NCBI GenBank assembly: GCA_021776915.1
Contig: JAIQZU010000003.1
Coordinates: 22,618-86,617 of the forward strand
Direction: 5' to 3'
Source: Candidatus Scalindua sp.
GTDB taxonomy: Bacteria > Planctomycetota > Brocadiia > Brocadiales > Scalinduaceae
DNA: 64,000 bases
Part shown: positions 38,646 to 47,758 of the stretch, piece by piece
Layout: the number at the start of each line of letters is the position of its first letter
How positions within the stretch are numbered: the stretch's first letter is position 1
The notes under the pieces: model-generated
Told to the model about the DNA's origin: nothing
Database searches by the model: none
What the model saw: only the letters and a program-made list of their open reading frames with translations
Made by a program: the position numbers and the translations under genes

Positions 38646-41534
38646 ATGAGCAAAAGGGAAGAAGAAAAATCATATGTGGTTTTGTACGTAGTGTTAAGCT
38701 TTATACTTGCATCCACAAACGTATGGGCATTCTGGAATGAAATTGTAGGTAAAAGGCCATGGAAAGATTATCAAAATCGCTTTTATGAGCTGGAATACGA
38801 AAATGCAGAAAAGAAATATGAAGATGCTGTATTGGCTTTTGGGCAACCTGATAAACAGTATATCTACAAGGCGTTCGAGAAAAAGCTAAATGAGGCAAAG
38901 GAAGAGTTTGAGAGACCGGCTACACAGTACAAATATAAAAAGGCATTAGAAGAATTACACGCTTTGGATAGGGATGAGTTGGCGCCGCTAACATTTGAAT
39001 CAATAGTTACACGTAATAAGATGCTGGAAGAAGAATACAAGTATGGCAAGTACAAGAGAGAGGAATCAAAGAAAAAGATAGAGGAAATGGATAAAAAGAT
39101 AAAAGAACTAGCTGAAAAAATTAAACATATTGAGGAGAAGAGAACCGGGTTGCAAAAGGAAATAGACGGGCTTACGAGTAAGATTACGAGGTACACAAAG
39201 GAATTGGAGTCACATTCGAGTAACATGCTCAAATATAAGGATGCTATGGTTAATTTAGGGTCGAGACGTCCACAGTTGCAGGTATACCAGGTGCATCTTG
39301 ATGAACTGAATAAGGTAGATAGGTGTATGTCCTGCCACGTGGGTATAAATGAAAAGGAAAGCATTTCTGAAGAGCAGCCTTATAGCCGCCATCCAAGGAG
39401 AGAAGTGTATCTAGGTAATCATCCGCCTGAGCAGTTTGGTTGTGCATTGTGTCATGAAGGGCAGGCAAGAGCAACGACAAGTCCAAAAGAGGCACATGGT
39501 GAGGTTGGATATTGGTTGGAACCTATGAATAGGGGCAAGATGGCGCAATCTTCATGTATAAAATGTCATGATAAAGGCGAAGAGTTGGCGGGAGGCGAGG
39601 AGCTTTGGAAAGGGATAAAGTTGTTTGAGGAGCTGGGATGTTTTGGTTGTCATGCGACAGATGGATTTGGTGAAGATGAAAACAGGACGATAGGGCCTGA
39701 TTTGACGGAGACAGGCAGAAAGGTTAATCCGGGATGGTTGGTTTCGTGGTTAAAGGGGCCTAAGAGTTTCCGGGCAAGTACGAGGATGCCTGATTTTAAG
39801 TTTGAAAAAGATGAAGCTGAGTCTATAGCCGCTTACCTCTGGCAGAATTCCGGAGATACAGGCGTTGAGAATGAAAGAGAATTTAATGAGGATATGATAG
39901 AAGAGGGTGGGTATATATTTGAGGATGTCGGTTGCCTGGCATGTCATAGCGATGAAGAAGATAGCGGCAGAACACATGGGCCAAATCTTGCCAGGATTGG
40001 CGAGAAGATGAACTATGATTACCTGGTTAGCTGGTTATTAGATCCAAAGCAACATCAGCCGAAGACAAGAATGCCAGATTTTCGGCTGGATGAGAATGAT
40101 GCAGAATTATTAGCAGCGTATTTGATGAGTTTAAAGAGTGAAGAGTACGAAAAACCGGCAGAAGAGGCTGGATGGTTGAATGATAGTAGAACGGCAAAAA
40201 GAGGAGAAAAATTAGTAAGCAGATATGGTTGTTTTGGTTGTCATGAGATGCGGGGCATGGAAGGGAAATCCAATATAGGCGCAGAGCTTTCAGAGGTAGG
40301 TTCTAAACATATACATTTGTTTGATTTTGGTTTATCGGAGAAGGAATTGCTTCAAGAAGCCGGCCTGAAATATTCTCATGAGAATATCGGAGAGGCCAGG
40401 CGTGCCTGGATAATGGCAAAATTAGCGGATCCGAGACAATTTGATAAAGGAAGGTATAAGAGGCCGGAAGATAGATTAAGAATGCCCAATTTCGGTCTAA
40501 CCGAAGATGAAATCGGAGCGCTATCAATACTGCTGGCAGGAATGAGAGAAGATGAAATGTCAGGGAGTTATGTGTATAAACAGACAGAGAAACAGAGGTA
40601 TTTGGCAGAGGGTAAGAGGGCAGTTGAAAAGTATAATTGTATGGGTTGCCATCAGTTTACTATAGATAAATTGTATTTGGAGGACGGCACAGAGGTAAAT
40701 GGTATGGTTAAACTTGAGGAGGAGGACAGCTTATACTTTCAGTTATGGGAGGATAATGATAATTTGGACCGGAAGGCAGGAGAGACGGCCCAAATAATGA
40801 AGGAACAGATAAAGGGCAGAAAGAGGTCTGAGGGGGGAGAAATAGCTTCATTTATAATAGATTATCATGTAGAGGAAGAGGGAAGATTGCCGGAAGAGGC
40901 CAAGGTATTTACACCACCGGTACTCTATGGGGAAGGCAAAAAGGTACAGTCTGAGTGGTTATTTAAATTCCTCAACAGGCCGATTAACCTGAGGCCATGG
41001 CTTGATGTAAAAATGCCAACGTTTAAATTTTCAGGGAATGAAGCTTCGCTTATTGTAAGATATTTTGCTGCAATGGATGAGCAGGAATACCCTTACGAGT
41101 TTCATAAGGAGACAGACAAGGGATATATGAAAGAAAAAGAGAGGGAAAATCCAGGTTATCTGGCAAGGGCAAGGAGTCTATTTGAGTCCAGGGACATAAA
41201 CTGTGCGTCATGTCATGTCAGGGGAGATATAACACCAGAGGGAGATCCTTCAGATTGGGCGCCTGATTTATCACTGGCAAGCAAAAGATTAAAACCGGGT
41301 TGGATAGTAAGATGGTTGCTGAATCCGCAATTGATCCAACCCGGCACAAAGATGCCAAGTTTTTTTAGAAAAGATGCATTTCAGGATCTCTTTTCCGGGA
41401 CGCCAACAGACCAGGTCGAGGCAATCAAGGATTTAATCATGAATTTTCCACAAGACATGTTAATTTCAGAAGAACCTGATAAAAGTGTTAAGAATACATT
41501 AAAATGCGTCACAAAAGAATTTGAACAATCATAG
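38646..41534 (+). CDS. Membrane-anchored octaheme cytochrome c with coiled-coil stem
   Basis: A 962-residue protein with one N-terminal membrane segment (about 8-29), a long charged coiled coil (about 45-200) and eight CxxCH heme motifs at residues 227, 266, 304, 332, 430, 529, 665 and 853. From the fourth heme on, five modules of the monoheme class I type can be seen. Each later ends in an R/K-MP-D/N/T/S-F methionine motif (residues 380, 475, 612, 789, 902) preceded by a W..W...P segment. It probably carries electrons across the periplasmic (or anammoxosome) side. No catalytic heme motif such as CxxCK is present. It is preceded by the duplicated leader and repeats. A specific partner is unknown. 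Confidence 0.85.
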   Translation: MSKREEEKSYVVLYVVLSFILASTNVWAFWNEIVGKRPWKDYQNRFYELEYENAEKKYEDAVLAFGQPDKQYIYKAFEKKLNEAKEEFERPATQYKYKKALEELHALDRDELAPLTFESIVTRNKMLEEEYKYGKYKREESKKKIEEMDKKIKELAEKIKHIEEKRTGLQKEIDGLTSKITRYTKELESHSSNMLKYKDAMVNLGSRRPQLQVYQVHLDELNKVDRCMSCHVGINEKESISEEQPYSRHPRREVYLGNHPPEQFGCALCHEGQARATTSPKEAHGEVGYWLEPMNRGKMAQSSCIKCHDKGEELAGGEELWKGIKLFEELGCFGCHATDGFGEDENRTIGPDLTETGRKVNPGWLVSWLKGPKSFRASTRMPDFKFEKDEAESIAAYLWQNSGDTGVENEREFNEDMIEEGGYIFEDVGCLACHSDEEDSGRTHGPNLARIGEKMNYDYLVSWLLDPKQHQPKTRMPDFRLDENDAELLAAYLMSLKSEEYEKPAEEAGWLNDSRTAKRGEKLVSRYGCFGCHEMRGMEGKSNIGAELSEVGSKHIHLFDFGLSEKELLQEAGLKYSHENIGEARRAWIMAKLADPRQFDKGRYKRPEDRLRMPNFGLTEDEIGALSILLAGMREDEMSGSYVYKQTEKQRYLAEGKRAVEKYNCMGCHQFTIDKLYLEDGTEVNGMVKLEEEDSLYFQLWEDNDNLDRKAGETAQIMKEQIKGRKRSEGGEIASFIIDYHVEEEGRLPEEAKVFTPPVLYGEGKKVQSEWLFKFLNRPINLRPWLDVKMPTFKFSGNEASLIVRYFAAMDEQEYPYEFHKETDKGYMKEKERENPGYLARARSLFESRDINCASCHVRGDITPEGDPSDWAPDLSLASKRLKPGWIVRWLLNPQLIQPGTKMPSFFRKDAFQDLFSGTPTDQVEAIKDLIMNFPQDMLISEEPDKSVKNTLKCVTKEFEQS

Positions 41535-41674
41535 TCAACTTATTTAAATCCTAACCCGAACCAGTCGGAATTATAATATTGAGGAATTGACAAAGCTGAG
41601 CTTAGCTATGGGGATTAAGGAATTCCTGAATTTTTAAATTCTTAAATTTATGCATAGGAAATTCAATGTGACAA

Positions 41675-41743
41675 CTTCGACTCCGCTCAGTTTGACGTCA
41701 CCCTGAGCGGAGTCGAAGGATATCCTTTTGTCGCGATAGCGAC
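41675..41743. repeat. Two-hairpin repeat, CTTCGACTCCGCTCAG family
   Basis: CTTCGACTCCGCTCAG then TTTGACGTCACC and CTGAGCGGAGTCGAAGG, followed by the GTCGCGATAGCGAC hairpin, 46 bp before the diheme gene. The extended copy begins near 41650 with ATGCATAGGAAATTCAATG. Immediately upstream, near 41593, CAAAGCTGAGCTTAGCT matches a piece of the element at 30284. Confidence 0.75.
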
Positions 41744-41788
41744 CTAACTTGTGCCAAAATTGGTCAAAAAATTTTTGTTAAGGAACTA

Positions 41789-43408
41789 ATGAATAAAAGA
41801 GTACCGATTTTTGTATTTATAGTTTGTACTATATGTTTTTTTTACGAAGTTAATATCTTTGCGCAGGCCACTCAAAAATTTCGTACATATATGCATGATG
41901 TTTCTGGAAAGATTCCAGAAACCGAAGATGCAATAGTTGCAGGAAAGATGATTTATGAGAAGAGCTGTTATTATTGTCACGGTGTAAAAGGTAATGGCAA
42001 TGGCCCCGCAGCGCCACGTATGGATCCAAAACCAAGAAATTTCACCAGAAATGAGTATAAGATTCGTTCTACAGGGCTTGGTGCGCTTCCCACAGATGAG
42101 GACCTTTTCAGGATAATTACAAGTGGCGTGGAAGGTTCTGCCATGCCTTTCTGGAGTACCATGAGCAACGAGGAGAGATGGCAGGTTTTGTATTATATAA
42201 AGACTTTTTATAAAGGCTTTTCAAATGAAATGTCTGGAGAGATAGAAATTGGGGAAGAAGCTAATGCCACTTCACAAACAATAGAAGATGGAAAAAGGTT
42301 GTTCAAAGAGGCTGAATGCTTTTTATGTCACGGGAATAAGGGAAGAGGTGATGGAGAAATTACAATGACAATGAAGGCGGAGTGGGATATGCCTTATAAG
42401 GCAAGAAACCTGACAAAGAGCTGGTTGTTTAAGGGTGGAAACAATGTAAAAGATATTTATCGTACCATAACCACTGGTATTAATGAGACGCCAATGGGTT
42501 CATATAAAGAGCACCTTTCTGACGAAGAAAGATGGCGCCTGGCGCATTATGTAAAGTCAATTTCCCGTGAGATGAGCACTAATGTAGTGCTTAAATCAAA
42601 GCCTATAGAAAGTGAAATACCAATGGATCCGGATAGTTCGATCTGGGAAGATGCAGAATTAACTGAAATACCACTGGCAGGACAAATACTCGTAAAGCCA
42701 AGATTATGGAATGCTTCTATAAACTCAATAATAATCAGGTCTTTATATAATAAAGATAATATAGCCTTCCTGGTTGAATGGGATGACAGAACAAATAAGC
42801 AGGATGAAGTTTATCGCGATGCAGTAACCATGCAATTTCCGGTAAAGATACCGGATGGAGCAAAAAAACCTTTTTTTGTAATGGGTGATTCGGGTGGTAA
42901 GGTTTATATGTTGCATTGGGAAGCACACCATCAATCAGATGTGCACTCTGAAATTAAAGAACAAGCAGTAGAAGATAGTAAGTTTTTGGATTGGGAAGGC
43001 CTTGTCGTTGTGGAGGAATCCAATGCAAAAGGCGTAATGAATTATAAGTTACAATCTCAAGATAACCAGGAGGCAAAAGGTGTTGGTCAATGGGAAAATG
43101 GTAGATGGAGGGTGATGATAAAGAGGCCTTTATTTAGTGGAGACAAAAATGATACTAATTTTGAAAAAGGAAAGCTTATTCCCTTTACATTGGCTGTTTG
43201 GGATGGTTCTAATGCTGAACATAAAGAAAAAAAAGCTGTGTCATCCTGGTATTATATAACACTTGTAACACCCACACCAAAAAGCATTTATGGTTACATT
43301 GCAATTGCCATTATTATGGGTGTAAGTGTTGAGTTTTTCTTCATCGCAAGGTATCGTAGGTCTAATAGAAAGATGTCGGATAACCGTGCAGATTTTGGTA
43401 ATACCTGA
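41789..43408 (+). CDS. Diheme cytochrome c fused to an NxrC/EB-dehydrogenase-gamma-like heme b domain
   Basis: Signal peptide to about residue 26. Two class I cytochrome c domains follow: CYYCH at 60-64 with Met119 (GSAMPFW), and CFLCH at 177-181 with Met236 (TPMGSY). Residues about 280-500 resemble the ethylbenzene-dehydrogenase gamma family, with SIWEDAELTEIPLAGQ, PRLWNASINSIIIRSLY, FLVEWDDRT and DAVTMQFPV. In the DMSO-reductase type II family, including nitrite oxidoreductase NxrC, this fold holds a heme b. One C-terminal membrane segment (about 500-522) anchors it. No nxrA/B genes lie in the window, so the partner enzyme is elsewhere or the protein works alone. 539 residues. Confidence 0.82.
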   Translation: MNKRVPIFVFIVCTICFFYEVNIFAQATQKFRTYMHDVSGKIPETEDAIVAGKMIYEKSCYYCHGVKGNGNGPAAPRMDPKPRNFTRNEYKIRSTGLGALPTDEDLFRIITSGVEGSAMPFWSTMSNEERWQVLYYIKTFYKGFSNEMSGEIEIGEEANATSQTIEDGKRLFKEAECFLCHGNKGRGDGEITMTMKAEWDMPYKARNLTKSWLFKGGNNVKDIYRTITTGINETPMGSYKEHLSDEERWRLAHYVKSISREMSTNVVLKSKPIESEIPMDPDSSIWEDAELTEIPLAGQILVKPRLWNASINSIIIRSLYNKDNIAFLVEWDDRTNKQDEVYRDAVTMQFPVKIPDGAKKPFFVMGDSGGKVYMLHWEAHHQSDVHSEIKEQAVEDSKFLDWEGLVVVEESNAKGVMNYKLQSQDNQEAKGVGQWENGRWRVMIKRPLFSGDKNDTNFEKGKLIPFTLAVWDGSNAEHKEKKAVSSWYYITLVTPTPKSIYGYIAIAIIMGVSVEFFFIARYRRSNRKMSDNRADFGNT

Positions 43409-43649
43409 ATTGAGAGATTTTTGTTGAGTGATCATCATAAGGTTTTGAAAGTTTATGTTAGTCCATAAATTTTCTTCTCACCTTTTAAGTGAAGAATTCA
43501 GTCATACCCGCCCGCCTGTAACTAATCGGGCAGGCAATCTGTTGAGTGGGAATTTAGTTCTTCTGATTTCTGGATTCCCGTTTCCCCGTCCGAACGGATT
43601 CACCCGGGCGGGCACGGGAATGACAACATCACATAAAAATCGCTCAATT
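43408..43649. repeat. MITE-like element with AATTGAG.GATTTTT termini
   Basis: AATTGAGAGATTTTT (from 43408) and AAAATCGCTCAATT (to 43649) are near-exact inverses and match the termini of the element at 30255-30395. The left end overlaps the TGA stop of the diheme gene. The interior holds other inverted repeats (GCCCGCC..GGGCAGGC; GGATTCCCG..CGGGAATG). An 84-codon frame over it is not accepted. Confidence 0.6.
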
Positions 43650-43950
43650 TTTTATTGCAAGCCTGACACATCCAATTTCCAAAAAATACATAAGCATTTT
43701 CCTTTGTAATACATCAATTTCACGGCATTACATAGTTTCCAAATAAGGCTTTAAAAACGATCCTAATCGATTTGCAGTTTTTTGTTTTTCAAATTAACAA
43801 CAATTCAAGAAGAGCTTGAAAATCAGGCTTTCTGCCCGGATTTAAACACACCGTAACCACAGTATATTCTTTGATTATAAATGTGCCTTTTGTTCAATCT
43901 ATTTCAGCAAAGCGCTACAGACACAATATTCACATTAAAAGTTATCACAC

Positions 43951-44172
43951 TCAACCAAACATAGCTTTGAAAACTCTACTATCATGGATGTTCCCTTCCA
44001 GGTAAACAAGCCCTTCTTATTCCCCTTGCCAAACTGCATAATCATAATCATCACTACTTGTAAATCCATCGTCTGTAGTGATCTCCTCCTGAAGAAATCC
44101 GTACTTTTCCTCAAGCCTGCCCATTCCTTTCTTGAAATATTCCGCATCACTCCAATTGCCTCTCGCCTGCAA
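43951..44172 (-). pseudogene. Decayed small gene (about 73 codons) with in-frame TAA
   Basis: On the minus strand a frame begins after a TAG (first usable start TTG at 44172). It reads QARGNWSDAEYFKKGMGRLE and continues through YGFLQEEITTDDGFTSSDDY to QGE, then TAA. The same frame continues EGLVYLEGNIHDSRVFKAMF and stops at 43951. The amino-acid pattern looks truly protein-like on both sides of the TAA. A neighbouring frame supplies ATG and MAVISA just upstream, which also suggests a frameshift. I do not recognise the family. Confidence 0.5.
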
Positions 44173-44309
44173 GCACTAATTACAGCCATAATAACACCTA
44201 GGAATTTCCGGATGGGAACTACTTAACAGCAACTACTTTTGACGCGTCAAATAAGCCTGCTCTTCGAGTGAACCACCGCAATTTGGTAAGTTGCCATCTA
44301 ACGGGAAAT

Positions 44310-44925
44310 CTTAGTATATGTGATTAAAGTGAAAACCTACAAAAAAAATTAAGATATATTTCTTAACTCTGATGGGACACTGCATAAACAGTCTAAGCTG
44401 TTGATAATACAGTGCCTACCGCAAGCAGAGTATAAACAGGTTAATGCTTTTTATGAATTATCCTGGTAGTAGACTGAACCTTTGCCTCATGGAAATGCAA
44501 CATTTGGTGTCATTTTGTCAAAGCAACTAACAAAATATCCCCTTAGCTTACCAGTAGAATTACAAGAACAAGTAAGGTGTAATATATTTATATATAGGGT
44601 TAATTACTTATTGTCAGTAGTTTTTTTATTAGAGATTAATTCGAGAAGCATAAAGAATGTGCATTGTAAAATCTGTCTCTTGGGAAAATATGCAAAGATT
44701 CTTAATTATCAAGCTTCGATAGCCCTATAATCTCAATAATTCTTACTTATATGCGTTGGTGACACATTTGTTCCATTGATATGGGCTATATATTTACAAA
44801 TGACAGCTTTTGCAGATTTGGAGTTATATCCAGGTCTCTTTAGTTTGTAAATTAAACTGGAGTTATTGACGTAACGCAAATGGTGTTAGGTGCTTATCTA
44901 ATGGCGTTGATATGGAAAGATATGT
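44310..44925 (+). promoter_or_regulatory. Duplicated leader, copy 2 (upstream of the first barrel-cytochrome gene)
   Basis: Colinear with copy 1 at 37560-38150. Identical blocks are GTTGATAATACAGTG (44400), GTCATTTTGTCAAA (44509-44522), AGGGTTAATTACTTATT (44596), AATGTGCATTGTAAAAT (44655) and ATAGCCCTATAA (44719). The start codon served lies about 330 bp after the conserved part. In copy 1 the distance is about 500 bp, of which roughly 350 bp is inserted repeats. Confidence 0.6.
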
Positions 44926-45254
44926 TGGTTTTATAGTTCGGTATTAAAATTGCTAATAACCTTGTTTACTTTGTCGAAAAGTATTGGATATATGACAGGG
45001 AAAAGATGTTAGTAATAGGTAATAAGCCTTGTGTAAGTTGTAACATACAAATGTAGAGCTGCTTAGCTCGTATATTATAGGCTTTGGTGTATATTTCCTT
45101 ATACACTCAGTTAAGTGTTGATACTTTGACGGTGCTCAGTATCAACCCTGAGCAAACCTCGTTCTTGATGTCGGGGAAAGTCGAAGGGTTGATTTCATCT
45201 TCGACAATATTTATATTTTTAGTTTTCTCAATTTTCAAGAGGGGGGGAGTTTTT

Positions 45255-46835
45255 ATGAAGAAGAGAATTTTATTAGCTGGTTTTTCGGTTTTTGCAATTG
45301 TGGGGATGTTGTTTGCAATGTTCCCTCAGGATTCACAGGCAATCCCGCCATTTGCAAGGAAGTATAAGACATCATGTACTACCTGCCATTGGGGAACTTT
45401 TCCCAAACTCAATGCGTTTGGAAAGGCTTTCTTCGCCAACGGCCTGAGGATGCCGGGCGGCGGTGATGAGGTATTTATTAAGGACGAACCGGTAGAAATG
45501 GGCGCCTCTGCCTGGTCAAGGTTGTTTCCAAAGGCCGTATGGCCGGGTGAGATTCCTGGATTGCCGCCTATAGGTTTTAAGATGATTAGCCAGTTTAATG
45601 TAACAAAGGAGAGGCCACACAGTGCCAGAGGGTCAGCTACCGGAAGTCCGGAAAGGGTAAACGATACAGCGTTCGTTGGTATAGATGCTATAGAGGTGCT
45701 CCTTGGCGGAACATTTGGCGAGACACTGTCCTTTTTCGCTGCCGGCCCAATCTCAGGACTAGAGAGGGCTTATGTTAACTATACGCCATTTATCTTCGGT
45801 GAGCAGGGCCTGCTTAATGTAAGAGTGGGTAAACTAGACATGCGCGGATCTCCTATATCAAACCATAGGAAAATGACTGATTTTGGTTACATCATGACCG
45901 TCATGCCTTCGATATCGTCAGGTAATTTCTTCGGGTTTCATCCTAATCAGCAGGGTATTGAGTTCTGGGGTAGTAAGAATGGCCCGGGTGGCAAGGGCGG
46001 TCTTGAATGGGCATTAGGTATTGTCAATGGCAGCACAGGTGATGCGGAGGCGTGGTTTGCAGGTGCTGGAGATATGGGGACTATATTAGGAAATGTAACT
46101 GCAGATGCGCAAAATGGTACTCCCGGCGGCGGCGAGACTAATAACCATAAGGACTGGTATGCCATGGTTTCTTACAAACTATGGGGTATGGGTGTGCTTG
46201 GTGAAGGGTCGGTGGACGATTCGCTGGTTGCAAAAGAGAACTGGCAGGATAACTCCGTCAGGGTAAAGGGTTATTACTATAGCGGTGTTACTGGTGCGTT
46301 TCTTGATAACCCGATTACGGGTGGCAGGGGCAATCCTTTTCTTGGTCTGGCGGGTAACGGTGCTAGCGGTGTATGGGATCCTGACGGTAATAGGTTTAAA
46401 CGATTTGGCGTCCTGGTCGATGCCTACTGGTGGAACTTTAACTTCATGGCGGCTGCATCGTTTATGGAGGATGACCTGTCAGGCACGATGACATATGCAG
46501 CAGGCGAGTTTGGCAATGCTTTCAAGCCGGCAGAGACGGGTTCTAACTTTGATACATCAATTTACACGGGAGAAGTTCAGTGGGTTGCGTTGCCATGGCT
46601 TATACAAGCTGCAAGGCTTGAGAATGTTAATCCTGATTATGATGTAAGGGACCTGAAGTCATTTACAAAGTATACGTTGGATACAACCGTAGTCCTGAGG
46701 GCAAATATGAAGCTTAAGCTTGCTGCGAATTTCTCCAATTATCCGGATAGTGATTCAGATGGAACCCCTGAGCTTGATCTTGGAAACAGGCTTATGGATA
46801 CAACGTACAGGGTTGCTTTAGATGTTGCTTTCTAA
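45255..46835 (+). CDS. Outer-membrane-type beta-barrel protein with single c-heme motif (paralog 1)
   Basis: The signal peptide ends near DSQAIPP (about residue 30). CTTCHWGTFPKLNAFG (residues 41-56) is a heme c motif at the mature N-terminus. The rest (about 60-526) is rich in alternating polar/aromatic strands with WGMGVLGEG, YYSGVTG and WWNFNFMAAA, and ends in Phe (VALDVAF), as outer-membrane barrels do. The ATG at 45255 follows GGGGGGGAG; an upstream in-frame TTG is unlikely. It may be a porin that carries one heme for transfer across the outer membrane. The paralog is at 52396, and the copies share a terminator. It is preceded by leader copy 2. Confidence 0.8.
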   Translation: MKKRILLAGFSVFAIVGMLFAMFPQDSQAIPPFARKYKTSCTTCHWGTFPKLNAFGKAFFANGLRMPGGGDEVFIKDEPVEMGASAWSRLFPKAVWPGEIPGLPPIGFKMISQFNVTKERPHSARGSATGSPERVNDTAFVGIDAIEVLLGGTFGETLSFFAAGPISGLERAYVNYTPFIFGEQGLLNVRVGKLDMRGSPISNHRKMTDFGYIMTVMPSISSGNFFGFHPNQQGIEFWGSKNGPGGKGGLEWALGIVNGSTGDAEAWFAGAGDMGTILGNVTADAQNGTPGGGETNNHKDWYAMVSYKLWGMGVLGEGSVDDSLVAKENWQDNSVRVKGYYYSGVTGAFLDNPITGGRGNPFLGLAGNGASGVWDPDGNRFKRFGVLVDAYWWNFNFMAAASFMEDDLSGTMTYAAGEFGNAFKPAETGSNFDTSIYTGEVQWVALPWLIQAARLENVNPDYDVRDLKSFTKYTLDTTVVLRANMKLKLAANFSNYPDSDSDGTPELDLGNRLMDTTYRVALDVAF

Positions 46836-46937
46836 AAAATTTGAAGCATAAATTTAGTTGTCCTTTGCGTAATTTATAGACAGTTCATGTGAAGTTGCAA
46901 AAGTAATTGCTTTACAAGATAGCAGCTATGATGGATG

Positions 46938-46994
46938 GACAGAAACCCGGGTCAAACAATAACCTCCCCGTTTTGGCCTGGGTTTTTGTCATTT
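46938..46994 (+). terminator. Terminator of barrel-cytochrome paralog 1
   Basis: GACAGAAACCCGGGTCAAA pairs with TTTTGGCCTGGGTTTTTGTC across a CAATAACCTCCCCG loop, then ATTTT. The loop and the 3' arm are almost identical to the terminator of paralog 2 at 54073-54124. Confidence 0.75.
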
Positions 46995-47173
46995 TAAAGG
47001 CAACTCTTTATCCACAACCATAAGCAGGCAGTAGGCAAGCGTTGTAGGTTATTTGCTGTTTGCTTACGCAGTCTGTCTTTTCAAAATTCACCGTTCTGTG
47101 TTCGATATTGTTTTCAATGACTTACACAAGGCTTTGCTGAAAAAACGAGGTCTTGCATATTTTTTGTACCGGG

Positions 47174-47222
47174 AAAGCCCAAGCCAGATAAATTATCATA
47201 TTTTGGCCTGGGTTTTTTTATT
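47174..47222 (+). terminator. Orphan copy of the same terminator
   Basis: AAAGCCCAAGCCA pairs with TGGCCTGGGTTTTTTT. The 3' arm TTTTGGCCTGGGTTTTT is identical to that at 46971, but no gene lies directly upstream. It could be a second terminator or the remnant of a lost paralog. Confidence 0.55.
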
Positions 47223-47382
47223 GTGCGCTTACAGCGCCTAAATTATAAACATGTTGTCGCTTACAACCCGAAGAAAGCGGCCTTTTTTCCAAGCTTATCT
47301 TAGAAAAAATTTAGGAAACTTACTGTAATTTGTTGACTACCCGGAAAATCCCATCGCATAATGAATAACCTCCTTCTTTTAC

Positions 47383-47437
47383 AGACTGGATTCCCTGCGA
47401 AAGCAGGGGGGGGGGATGCCTCTCTTTCGAGAGGAGC
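47383..47437. repeat. Nested GGATTCC-family repeat
   Basis: CTGGATTCCCTGCGAAAGCAGG, a run of nine G, then GCCTCTCTTTCGAGAGGAGC and CCAG. Two internal hairpins lie inside an outer CTGG..CCAG pair. Confidence 0.5.
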
Positions 47438-47758
47438 CCAGTTTGTTTTAAAATAAAATACTAAAGGTTTAATTCACAAAGGTTTAAAAAAATCCCTCAT
47501 ACTATTCGAGTAAAAATGCCATAAATAGTGAACGCCTGCCCGACATGTTTTTTGGCGGGAAGTGAACTAATTTATTTAATTGACAATATTTTACATTTAA
47601 TCTAACCTTACTCTTATGCATCTTTTCATTCCAATTTTCCCGCTGTGATTTTTGAGTTTCCATTAATATTTGCAAAACATATAGTGCATAGCCTGTAAAA
47701 TGTGTAAATGGATTCATCATTCTACTACAAAAGAACCTGAACAGAAAAGGAGGAAAAA

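Larger units (their letters stand above)
43650..45254. other. 1.6-kb non-coding region with gene remnant and duplicated leader
   Basis: Holds a minus-strand remnant (43951-44172), then leader copy 2 (44310-44925), then about 330 bp up to the barrel-cytochrome gene with a degenerate CTTTGAC..CCTGAGC..GTCGAAGGG repeat near 45125-45190. An upstream extension of the barrel gene frame to 45084 is not accepted. Confidence 0.75.
46836..47758. other. 923-bp spacer with two terminators and a nested repeat
   Basis: Holds the terminator at 46938-46994, a related second hairpin at 47174-47222, and a GGATTCC-family repeat at 47383-47437. Short frames over it are not convincing. AAAAGGAGGAAAAA at the end is the ribosome site of the porin gene. 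Confidence 0.6.

Noticed and set aside
43455..43709. 84-codon frame after the diheme gene
   Set aside because: It lies mostly in the MITE-like element at 43408-43649 and reads like inverted-repeat sequence.
45084..45254. N-terminal extension of the first barrel-cytochrome
   Set aside because: The signal peptide starts at 45255 with a strong GGGGGGGAG site; the extension has repeat-like composition and a non-ATG start.
47053..47241. 62-codon frame in the spacer after barrel paralog 1
   Set aside because: It overlaps the orphan terminator hairpin and lacks a ribosome site.
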